From contig NZ_KB373314.1 in assembly GCF_000314795.2 (NCBI RefSeq), positions 331,454 to 395,453 of the forward strand: a stretch of 64,000 nucleotides of DNA, read 5' to 3'. Origin of the DNA: Streptococcus sp. F0442 (GTDB lineage Bacteria; Bacillota; Bacilli; Lactobacillales; Streptococcaceae). The notes below the pieces were generated by a model that did no database searches, was not told where the DNA came from, and worked only from the letters and a program-made list of their open reading frames with translations. Numbering within the stretch: position 1 is the first letter of the stretch; the number at the start of each line of letters is the position of its first letter. Position numbers and translations under genes: made by a program. This document shows positions 1 to 7,202 of this stretch, piece by piece.

Positions 1-510
1 CCCCTTGACCAAGTGATTCAAATCATCGACCATAATATAGGCAGTGGTCCCATCAATCTGGTGTTGGACATTGGCCACAATCTCATCAAATAAACGACCT
101 TCACCAGCCCATTTCAAGCAATCTTCTACCATCATTCCTAATGGAGCGCTAGTGATTTTTGAGTCAGGAAATTCGACGGTCAAGCCTTCAAATTCGTCCT
201 TCAAATATTGGATATTTTGGTAGAATCCAGAAATGCCTGATGACAAGAAGAGACCAAGAGCATGCGTATAACCTTTAGCTGTCAAACCAGATAAGAGTTC
301 TTCTAACGCTGCCACACTCGGTTGGCTAGTCTTTGGTAATTCCTTAGACGCAGCCATCTTTTGGTAGAACTCGTCGTGTGTCAGATTCTTCCCTTCCACA
401 TAGGATTCTCCATCGATATAGATCGGAATGTCTAAAATAAATAAGTCGTCGTGATGGAGAAGGTGCTGCGGTAAATAGGCAGACGAATCCGTAATCACTG
501 CTAATTTCAT
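1..510 (-). CDS. DegV family fatty-acid-binding protein (C-terminus cut by window edge)
   Basis: The gene starts at 510 and reads off the left edge of the window, so about 170 N-terminal residues are visible. It opens [13 protein letters not shown], the usual DegV N-terminus, and contains a KTSQPS segment followed by [10 protein letters not shown], both typical of the family. DegV/FakB proteins bind a fatty acid and present it to the FakA kinase for phospholipid synthesis in the cytosol. It is followed 3 bases downstream (on the complementary strand upstream) by the DUF1149 gene. The family assignment is firm; whether it acts as a FakB is inference. Confidence 0.85.
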   Translation of the reverse strand, partial: MKLAVITDSSAYLPQHLLHHDDLFILDIPIYIDGESYVEGKNLTHDEFYQKMAASKELPKTSQPSVAALEELLSGLTAKGYTHALGLFLSSGISGFYQNIQYLKDEFEGLTVEFPDSKITSAPLGMMVEDCLKWAGEGRLFDEIVANVQHQIDGTTAYIMVDDLNHLVKG

Positions 511-513
511 TGA

Positions 514-888
514 TTAAAACTCCAAATTAATACCCGGTAAATCGAGGGCAATTTCTGTAACTTCATAAGTCAAACGGTTGAGCATATCCAAGCAAGGACG
601 AGCCAATTCTTCCACTTCGTCTTTGCTGAATTCGCTTGGTTCATTGACATAACGACCAAACAAGTGGTTAATTTGAGTGATGGTTCCACTGATCACAAAG
701 CCGTCAAATACAATCATGTAGCTCAAAATCACAATCAAAGACGTTGTGTTTTGTTGTTGATCACGATTGATTAATTGAAAGTTTACATCTACTTTTGTTT
801 CGGGAATGCCATTTTCTTTTTCCCACTCAAAATTACGAGCGTCATAGTGGTATTGGCTGACAAATTCTTTTTCACGTTGAATATCCAT
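514..888 (-). CDS. DUF1149 family (SecB-like fold) protein
   Basis: A 124-residue protein starting MDIQREKEFV. The start at 888 is chosen because AGGAGAA lies just upstream; the frame stays open further but without a ribosome site. It has a conserved streptococcal length and a C-terminus rich in hydrophobic strands. Members of this family resemble the SecB chaperone in fold, so a chaperone or protein-targeting role is possible, but no function is shown here. It is immediately followed by the DegV gene, and the two are probably co-transcribed. Confidence 0.75.
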   Translation of the reverse strand: MDIQREKEFVSQYHYDARNFEWEKENGIPETKVDVNFQLINRDQQQNTTSLIVILSYMIVFDGFVISGTITQINHLFGRYVNEPSEFSKDEVEELARPCLDMLNRLTYEVTEIALDLPGINLEF

Positions 889-1112
889 TTTTATTCTCCT
901 AAAAATATGCGATAGGCTTATTATATCATAATTCGGAGCAAGATACCAATGTCGAATGAGGTGATTTTTTCGTTGGTACAAGAAGAAAAAGCCGGGGAAG
1001 CCAGACCATTCTTTAGACAGAGGATAACGAATTCTGATCAATTATTAGCTTGTTTGGCTTATTATCCTTTTGTCATGCTCGAAAAAACAAGATAAAGGCT
1101 TTTGAATGACGA

Positions 1113-1553
1113 TTAGTCATATAAAAACCACCCACCATCTCTTAAAATTCTTATGGGTTGCATTTCATAAATAACCAGTTCCTCAGGAACTTCATTAGAA
1201 TCTCGTTTTAGAGGAATCCCTAATGTAAATTTAGTATCCTTATTATTATTGATTCTACCGTCCAATGTTAACATATACCCGCCACCTTGAGGAGTTCCGT
1301 TTCCTATTTCACCAACTTCCATACTATCCCAATTAAACTGAACACTATCAACTTTAGGACTCAAAGATTTTACAAAATCAGCCATATCCTTTTCGTGATC
1401 CTTTAAATAAGCCAGTTGCTTCTCTTTGGGACTATGGTGTTTGTTCTGTTGAGTACCATTTGAAAAGATATCTTGTTTTTGACTAGCGATAATCACACCT
1501 CCTGCTATTACAGAGGCAATAGCTAAAAGAATGACCAGTTTCCCTTTTTTCAC
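1113..1553 (-). CDS. Small membrane-anchored protein, paralogue A (function unknown)
   Basis: A 146-residue protein with an N-terminal hydrophobic segment (about residues 5-24) and an extracellular remainder. It shares with the gene at 2793-3230 a central block: a QL..K.H pattern, DFVKSLSPKV, SVQ, W, then EIGNGTPQGGG. The C-terminal third differs. I do not recognise the family. The promoter and upstream region are also duplicated at the second copy. The two copies flank an unrelated anchored protein, so the three may form a functional group at the cell surface. A surface or immunity role is speculative. Confidence 0.6.
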   Translation of the reverse strand: MKKGKLVILLAIASVIAGGVIIASQKQDIFSNGTQQNKHHSPKEKQLAYLKDHEKDMADFVKSLSPKVDSVQFNWDSMEVGEIGNGTPQGGGYMLTLDGRINNNKDTKFTLGIPLKRDSNEVPEELVIYEMQPIRILRDGGWFLYD

Positions 1554-1587
1554 GATCCGTCCTCCTTGAAAAGGAAAAGTTATAATA

Positions 1588-1615
1588 ATTGTATCGAAAT
1601 AAGAATAGATTGCAA
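1588..1615 (-). promoter_or_regulatory. Promoter of paralogue A
   Basis: On the minus strand TTGCAA (1615-1610), a 16-base spacer and TACAAT (1593-1588). The surrounding sequence, CTAGTAATGAAG followed by TTGC, recurs upstream of paralogue B as CTAGTGATGAAG followed by TTGC. Confidence 0.55.
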
Positions 1616-1655
1616 CTTCATTACTAGATGATATTTATGTTAGAAAAGAAAATAA

Positions 1656-2735
1656 CTAGTTTTGCTCCACTAACACCCTACGTTGCTTGGTTAGCTCATT
1701 GTCCTTTTCCACATCATAATAAGCTTCAAACTCTTCTTTAGTATTTATTTGATGGACCTGTCCATCTTTACTCATTTCTGCCGGAATTGTAATACCTTCA
1801 TAAAGATTTGTATTAGCTGGAACAAAGAGTTGATATAAATCAATAAACTGTTGAACATTACCATAGACTCTATCATAATTCAATTTAGCATCAAGCAAAA
1901 TATATAATTGAGAATCTTTTTTACGGAGTAATTGATAGGCTTTTGGATCAGACTTTTCCAGTACGCTTCTCCTTAAATTATTAGGAAAGAATGTTAGTTG
2001 ATTCTGATATGAGTCATCATATGCATTAGTGGTTCGATATATTTTCGTTGTATTTTTTAGAGTAACTTTTAATTGTCCTAAATCAACAGAAGGAGTTTCC
2101 GGATGTCTTTGCTCTTTTGAATCCTCCCACTCAATTTTCTTCGTTTCGAGATTTAGCCAAAGTTGTCTAGTCCCTGAATTCCTCGAATCTAATTTATATA
2201 CTTTTATCGGTAAATAATCTTTACCGTTAATTTCTTCAATACCACCTGTTTTTTCTGGAACATAATTCGAATTATAGTCTTCCACCAACTTATAGAGATC
2301 TACCCGACTTCCTTCTAACTTTTGATCTCTAATTCGATAAATAGATAGAGCAAAATAAACATCTGGGTCCTCTTTAGGTAACTTTTGTGTCCATCTATAG
2401 GTTGAATTGTGGAAATAGGTACGAACTATATAACGCTTATTAGATGCTCCATGAGCTCCTAATAAATTTTCTTCTTCATCTGGATGGTACTTAGCAAAAA
2501 TCTTATCTTCTTCAGGAGTCAGTGACTTCCAATGAACTGCAACACCCTCACCATCCTCCAAAAATTTATAAGAATCGATTTCCCATATACCGGTGTAGTA
2601 GTCATATTTCTCATATTTTTCACGTTCTTGTTTAGCTTTTTCTTGTTTCTGGTGGTGTTGATAGGTAAAAAGTCCAAAAACAGCGACTGCAATTGATAAA
2701 ACTAACGAAGCAGCAATAATTATTTTCTTTTTCAT
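1656..2735 (-). CDS. Membrane-anchored protein of unknown function
   Basis: A 359-residue protein with a short positively charged start and one hydrophobic segment (about residues 4-23), followed by a charged Lys/Glu stretch and a soluble domain of about 300 residues rich in Tyr, Asp and Lys. There is no lipobox or sorting signal. It is therefore probably anchored by its N-terminus with the domain outside. I do not recognise the family. It lies between two paralogous small anchored proteins, and the block is AT-rich compared with the fru operon next to it. Confidence 0.6.
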   Translation of the reverse strand: MKKKIIIAASLVLSIAVAVFGLFTYQHHQKQEKAKQEREKYEKYDYYTGIWEIDSYKFLEDGEGVAVHWKSLTPEEDKIFAKYHPDEEENLLGAHGASNKRYIVRTYFHNSTYRWTQKLPKEDPDVYFALSIYRIRDQKLEGSRVDLYKLVEDYNSNYVPEKTGGIEEINGKDYLPIKVYKLDSRNSGTRQLWLNLETKKIEWEDSKEQRHPETPSVDLGQLKVTLKNTTKIYRTTNAYDDSYQNQLTFFPNNLRRSVLEKSDPKAYQLLRKKDSQLYILLDAKLNYDRVYGNVQQFIDLYQLFVPANTNLYEGITIPAEMSKDGQVHQINTKEEFEAYYDVEKDNELTKQRRVLVEQN

Positions 2736-2792
2736 TTATCTTTTTTCCATCTCTATTATAAATCTAATAAATTGCTAAAATTTTTTAGAAGG

Positions 2793-3230
2793 CTACTCGT
2801 CAAAAAGTTTTCCTTCTACACGCAGTGGACTACCGCTACCAATTCCTTCGATTAAATCTTTCTCGCCATTTTTACCGTCTTTTAAATAGACCAAAACACT
2901 CCAACTTGAATTTTGAATATGATTAAATCCTCCATAGACCATAACAATTTCGCCACCTCCTTGTGGCGTACCATTTCCTATCTCATCCCATTGCGTTTCA
3001 TCCCAAGCAATCTGGACAGATTCAACTTTAGGACTTAACGATTTTACAAAATCTTCGATTTCTTGCCCGTGCTTCTTTACATCTTCTAACTGTTGTTCCT
3101 TACGACCGAATTTCTTTGTTGTATGGCTATTAATAGAAAACAAGTTTGGATATTGAGAACTGATGATTGCTAGTCCTGATAAGGCAATTACTGTTATTCC
3201 CAAAATGAGAACTTTCTTCATTTTTCTCAT
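2793..3230 (-). CDS. Small membrane-anchored protein, paralogue B (function unknown)
   Basis: A 145-residue paralogue of the gene at 1113-1553, with the same N-terminal hydrophobic anchor and the blocks DFVKSLSPKV, SVQ, W and EIGNGTPQGGG. The start at 3230 has GGAGG four bases upstream; a Met three codons later is an alternative. The domain after GTPQGGG diverges from copy A, as expected if the two recognise different partners. No family name can be given. Confidence 0.6.
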   Translation of the reverse strand: MRKMKKVLILGITVIALSGLAIISSQYPNLFSINSHTTKKFGRKEQQLEDVKKHGQEIEDFVKSLSPKVESVQIAWDETQWDEIGNGTPQGGGEIVMVYGGFNHIQNSSWSVLVYLKDGKNGEKDLIEGIGSGSPLRVEGKLFDE

Positions 3231-3259
3231 TATTCCTCCAATAAAAATTGCTTTCTACT

Positions 3260-3288
3260 ATCATATCGAAATCTATAGAGATAAGCAA
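3260..3288 (-). promoter_or_regulatory. Promoter of paralogue B
   Basis: On the minus strand TTGCTT (3288-3283), a 17-base spacer and TATGAT (3265-3260). The flanking sequence matches the promoter region of paralogue A. Confidence 0.5.
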
Positions 3289-3318
3289 CTTCATCACTAG
3301 TTGGTGTTTTTGTGCAGT

Positions 3319-3345
3319 AAAAAAGGTTGGCATTCCCAACCTTTT
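3319..3345 (-). terminator. Terminator of the fru operon
   Basis: On the minus strand AAAAGGTTGG, a five-base loop, CCAACCTTTTTT, starting just after the fruA stop. It is a strong intrinsic terminator. Confidence 0.85.
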
Positions 3346-3353
3346 AATCATAT

Positions 3354-5324
3354 TTAGTTTTTAGGTTTGCGAAGCAATCCGAACAAGATACCACTTACGA
3401 CTGCACCGATCAATACAAACACGATGTATAGAAGTGGATTTGATGTAAGGGCGATAACGAAGATTCCTCCGTGAGGAGCCATCAGTTTCAAGCCTGCAAG
3501 ACCAACAAGGGCACCTGTCAAAGCCGAACCTGCGATGAAGCTTGGAATCGCACGCGCTGGATCAGCTGCACCGAATGGAATGGCACCTTCTGTGATGAAG
3601 GAAAGACCCATGATAATGTTTGTCAAACCTGAGTTGCGTTCTTCTTCAGTAAATTTGTCTTTGAACAAGACAGTTGCTACAAAGACTGCCAATGGAGGAA
3701 CCATACCAGCTGCCATAACGGCCGCCATAACGGTTGAACCACCACTAGTAAGGGCTGAAGCTGTCAACGTACTTGTACCAAATACATAAGCTGCTTTGTT
3801 GACTGGTCCACCCATATCGACAGCCATCATACCACCAACAAGGAGACCAAGAAGAACTGCCGAGCTACCTGACAAGCTAGTCAAGAAGTTGTTCAAAGAT
3901 GTATTGATCGCTGACATTGGGATGTTGATAAGGAACATCAAGAATCCTGTCAAACCAACACCAAGTAAAGGCAAGAGAAGGATCGAGCGGATACCATCGA
4001 GTGAACGTGGAAGACCTGCAAGGGCTTTGCGAAGCACGAGAACGACTCCACCTGCAAGGAAACCACCTACCAAAGCTCCAAGGAAACCAGATGATACGGC
4101 TGCTGGTAATTCACCTTTAGCAGCACCGAAAGCGATGTTCCCAAATGCTGAACCTGAGCTAGCAATGGATCCAGCAACGAAACCTGCTACAAAACCTGGT
4201 TTTTCAGCGATGGAGAATCCGATGTAACCTGCAAGTACAGGAAGCATGAAGCCAAAGGCTGCACCACCGATTGTTTTAAATTGAGCTGCTAATTCATGGT
4301 ATGAACCAAGTTGAGACAATTGATCTTGAGGCACCCCAAGAATTTGGTCGATCAAGAAGGCAAGGGCAATCAAGATCCCACCACCGATAACGAATGGAAG
4401 CATTTGAGAAACCCCACTCATCAGGTGTTTGTAGAAGGCTCCACCCAAGCTCAATTTTTCTTGGCTAGCGCTTGCTTCTACCGCATTTTCTGCGTGGAAG
4501 ACATCTGCTTTGCCATCCAAGATGGTTTGGATCAAATCTTCCGTTTGACGGATACCGGCTGCGACTGGTTTAGAGATCAATTTTTTGCCATCGAAACGAG
4601 CTGTTTCAACTGCCTTATCCGCTGCAATGATGACTCCTTCAGCTTTGGCGATTTCTTCAGCTGTCAAGCGGTTGCCTACACCGGATGCACCGTTTGTTTC
4701 AACGCGGACCGTAACACCCATTTCTTCACCTTTTTTGATGAGGGCTTCTTCTGCCATGTAAGTGTGAGCGATCCCTGTTGTACATGCTGTAACAGCAACG
4801 ATGAGCGGTTTGTCAGATGAAGCTGCTTCTTTGACAGCTTCTGCTTTTTTCGCTTCTTCAGCTGCAGCTTCTTGCTCTTCTGCATCAAAGGCTGCAATGA
4901 CTTGATCAGGGGTGCTTACTTGGCGAAGTTTGTCTGCAAATCCTGGTTTCATCAAGTACTTAGACAGTTCAGCAAGGGCTGCCAAGTGCGTGTCATTGGC
5001 TCCTTCTGGAGCTGCGATCATGAAGAACAAGTCTGTTGGTTGGCCATCAAGTGATGCATAGTCCACACCCTTGTTTGATTTTGCAAACAAGACCGTTGCT
5101 TCTTTGACAGCTTCATTTTTGCTGTGGGGCATAGCAATTCCGTCACCCAAACCAGTTGAAGTTTGTGCTTCACGGTTCATAATCCCAGTCTTGAAGGTTT
5201 CAAAATCTGTCACCACACCATTGTCAACGAGCGATTGGACCATCTCATTGATCACACCCTCTTTATCTGTTGCTTGGAGATCAAACAACATCACGTTTTT
5301 ATTTAAAACGTCTTGAATTTTCAT
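3354..5324 (-). CDS. fruA: Fructose PTS permease, EIIABC fused
   Basis: A 656-residue protein that imports fructose and phosphorylates it to fructose-1-phosphate at the membrane. Domain order: EIIA at about 1-145 with the phospho-His in GIAMPHSK (H67); an Ala/Glu-rich linker; EIIB at about 172-270 with the phospho-Cys in TACTTGIAHT (C181); EIIC from about 300 to the end with many membrane segments. Length matches fused FruA proteins. It is the last gene of fruRKA and its start overlaps the fruK stop by four bases, implying translational coupling. All catalytic residues are present. Confidence 0.95.
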   Translation of the reverse strand: MKIQDVLNKNVMLFDLQATDKEGVINEMVQSLVDNGVVTDFETFKTGIMNREAQTSTGLGDGIAMPHSKNEAVKEATVLFAKSNKGVDYASLDGQPTDLFFMIAAPEGANDTHLAALAELSKYLMKPGFADKLRQVSTPDQVIAAFDAEEQEAAAEEAKKAEAVKEAASSDKPLIVAVTACTTGIAHTYMAEEALIKKGEEMGVTVRVETNGASGVGNRLTAEEIAKAEGVIIAADKAVETARFDGKKLISKPVAAGIRQTEDLIQTILDGKADVFHAENAVEASASQEKLSLGGAFYKHLMSGVSQMLPFVIGGGILIALAFLIDQILGVPQDQLSQLGSYHELAAQFKTIGGAAFGFMLPVLAGYIGFSIAEKPGFVAGFVAGSIASSGSAFGNIAFGAAKGELPAAVSSGFLGALVGGFLAGGVVLVLRKALAGLPRSLDGIRSILLLPLLGVGLTGFLMFLINIPMSAINTSLNNFLTSLSGSSAVLLGLLVGGMMAVDMGGPVNKAAYVFGTSTLTASALTSGGSTVMAAVMAAGMVPPLAVFVATVLFKDKFTEEERNSGLTNIIMGLSFITEGAIPFGAADPARAIPSFIAGSALTGALVGLAGLKLMAPHGGIFVIALTSNPLLYIVFVLIGAVVSGILFGLLRKPKN

Positions 5325-6232
5325 AGTTTTTCTACCTCTACTTTTTCATAAGTTTCTTTAATATAATCAACTGTCGCCAAATCATCTGAGAAGGTGGTCG
5401 CTGTTCCACAAGCCACGCCCCATTTGAAGGCTTCGATGATATCTCCTGTCGTTGCGAGCTTACCAGTGAAGCCTGCTACCATAGAATCTCCAGCCCCGAC
5501 TGAATTCTTCACTTGCCCTTTGATTGGTTTTGCGAAGTAAGTACCGCTTGGACTGACAAGGAGAGCACCATCACCTGCCATGGAAATAATGACGTTTTGT
5601 GCTCCTTTGGCCAAGATTTCTTTGGCATAGCGTTCGATTTCTGGCAATTCCGTCAAGGTCACGCCAAAAATAGCTCCCAACTCATGGTTGTTTGGTTTAA
5701 CCAATTGCGGATTAAACTCCAAGGAATCAATCAAAGTTTCCCCTTCAAAGTCGCAAACGACTTGTGCACCTGTCGCACGAGTTGCTGCGATCAATTCTTT
5801 GTAAATGGTATTTCCAAGTGAAGATGGGGCAGATCCTGCAAAGACCACCACATCTTCTGCTGTTAAGCTAGAAAGAATCTTGAGCAGTTCTTGCAACTGC
5901 GCTTCCGTCACTTCTGGGCCGTTCCCATTGATCTCGGTTTCCTCATCGGCCTTGATCTTGACATTGATCCGTGTATCTTGGTCCACTGTCACAAAGTTGG
6001 TTGAAATAGCTTCGCTAGTCAGTACGTCCTCAATGAAGCGTCCGGTGAAACCACCGATAAATCCAGTCGCTGTGTTCTCGATATCGAGCCGCTTCAAGAC
6101 ACGACTGACATTGATTCCCTTACCACCGGCAAATTTATCTTCCGAAGCCATCCGGTTGACCGCCCCGGTCTCTACATGATCCAGACGGACAATGTAGTCA
6201 ATGGCTGGATTCAGTGTTACTGTATAAATCAA
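5321..6232 (-). CDS. fruK: 1-phosphofructokinase
   Basis: A 303-residue PfkB/ribokinase-family kinase that converts fructose-1-phosphate to fructose-1,6-bisphosphate. The N-terminal PfkB signature GGKGINVSRVL is at about residues 37-47, and the catalytic GAGDSMVAGF (base Asp) is near 246-255. It overlaps fruR upstream and fruA downstream by four bases each (ATGA), so the three genes are a tight operon. It receives the product of FruA and feeds glycolysis. Confidence 0.95.
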   Translation of the reverse strand: MIYTVTLNPAIDYIVRLDHVETGAVNRMASEDKFAGGKGINVSRVLKRLDIENTATGFIGGFTGRFIEDVLTSEAISTNFVTVDQDTRINVKIKADEETEINGNGPEVTEAQLQELLKILSSLTAEDVVVFAGSAPSSLGNTIYKELIAATRATGAQVVCDFEGETLIDSLEFNPQLVKPNNHELGAIFGVTLTELPEIERYAKEILAKGAQNVIISMAGDGALLVSPSGTYFAKPIKGQVKNSVGAGDSMVAGFTGKLATTGDIIEAFKWGVACGTATTFSDDLATVDYIKETYEKVEVEKL

Positions 6233-6972
6233 ACCTCTATAACCTCCGTTTTTTCTTTTAAAACCTTTAATCGTTGCGGTTCACATTGATTGGTGATAAT
6301 CATGGCTCGCTTGATCGGAGCCACTTTTACAAAGGATGTCACTCCAATTTTTGAATCATCCGCTAGGATATAGGTTTTTTTTGCATTTTCGATAATCGCA
6401 CGCTTGACAGATCCTTCTTCCAGGTCTGGAGTGCTGTAAAATTCATCATCGATTCCATTCATCCCAAGAAAGGCCTTGTCAAAATTCAACTGACCGATTT
6501 GATTGAGCGCGATCCCTCCGATACTTGCATCTGTAGAAGATTTTACCTTTCCACCGATGATGACCGTCGGAACATTTCGCTCGACCAACTTGGTCGCATG
6601 GTGAATCGAATTGGTCACCACAGTTACCGTTGGATTGACAATTTCTTGTACCAAAAGTTCATTGGTCGTCCCAGCATCGATAAAGATCACATCATGATCT
6701 TTGATCAATTCCGCCGCTTTTACAGCGATCTTTGACTTAACTTGAATGTTTTTGATAGATTTTTCTTTATTACTTTCTTCCTCTTGAAGAAAATGCAGGC
6801 TTTCCGCACCGCCGTGAACCCGGCGAAGTTTGCTTTCAGCTTCTAGCTCATCCAAGTCTCGCCGAACGGTTGATTCAGACGTCCCCAACTCATGTACAAG
6901 GGTTTCTAAGGAAACAAATTTTTCCTTTAATACCTTTTCGAGGATAAATTGTTTTCGTTCAGACTTGAGCAT
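6229..6972 (-). CDS. fruR: DeoR-family repressor of the fructose operon
   Basis: A 247-residue DeoR-type regulator. The N-terminal helix-turn-helix includes LGTSESTVRRDLDEL (about residues 29-43). The C-terminal DeoRC sensor domain contains FIDAGTTNELL and GMNGID. It is the first gene of fruRKA and lies behind a strong promoter, so it probably represses its own operon until a fructose phosphate binds. Tandem TATCATTTTC repeats just upstream of the promoter are candidate operators (inference). Confidence 0.9.
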   Translation of the reverse strand: MLKSERKQFILEKVLKEKFVSLETLVHELGTSESTVRRDLDELEAESKLRRVHGGAESLHFLQEEESNKEKSIKNIQVKSKIAVKAAELIKDHDVIFIDAGTTNELLVQEIVNPTVTVVTNSIHHATKLVERNVPTVIIGGKVKSSTDASIGGIALNQIGQLNFDKAFLGMNGIDDEFYSTPDLEEGSVKRAIIENAKKTYILADDSKIGVTSFVKVAPIKRAMIITNQCEPQRLKVLKEKTEVIEV

Positions 6973-6983
6973 TTCTCCTCCTT

Positions 6984-6998
6984 TTGCAATCGATTACA
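6984..6998. promoter_or_regulatory. cre site (CcpA operator) of fruRKA
   Basis: TTGCAATCGATTACA fits the catabolite-responsive element consensus WTGNAANCGNWNNCW at every position. It lies between the -10 box and the fruR ribosome site, where CcpA would block transcription, giving glucose repression of fructose uptake. Confidence 0.8.
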
Positions 6999-7004
6999 AG
7001 AACC

Positions 7005-7032
7005 ATTATACTCTTTCTTCAAAAAATGTCAA
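7005..7032 (-). promoter_or_regulatory. Promoter of fruRKA
   Basis: On the minus strand TTGACA (7032-7027), a 16-base spacer and TATAAT (7010-7005): both boxes match consensus. The cre site follows directly downstream. Confidence 0.85.
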
Positions 7033-7040
7033 CACTTTTT

Positions 7041-7060
7041 TATCATTTTCTATCATTTTC
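7041..7060. promoter_or_regulatory. Tandem 10-bp repeat, candidate FruR operator
   Basis: TATCATTTTC is repeated twice head to tail, with a partial third copy (TTTC) after it, immediately upstream of the -35 box of fruRKA. DeoR-type regulators often bind short direct repeats, so a FruR site is plausible but not shown. Confidence 0.35.
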
Positions 7061-7083
7061 TTTCAAAAATTCCAAAAGCGTAT

Positions 7084-7128
7084 AAAAAAAGAGCAGGAAA
7101 GAACTCATTTTGTTAAAAGAGTTCTTTT
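7084..7128 (-). terminator. Possible terminator after the SEC10/PgrA gene
   Basis: The inverted repeat AAAGAACTC/GAGTTCTTT (7098-7106 and 7119-7127) is followed on the minus strand, after seven bases, by seven T. The gap before the T run makes this a weaker candidate. Confidence 0.4.
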
Positions 7129-7202
7129 CCCACCCTCATAAATTTTCTTTGAAGATTTTAAGCAATAAAGTGTCTAAGCATCCACTCTATTCTCAGTATG
7201 TC

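Noticed and set aside
3130-3351. 73-codon frame on the minus strand overlapping paralogue B and the fru terminator
   Set aside because: It contains the terminator and the promoter of paralogue B and is out of frame with it.
3796-4820. Long open frames antisense to fruA
   Set aside because: They mirror the codon use of a well-supported PTS gene and have no ribosome sites or family features.
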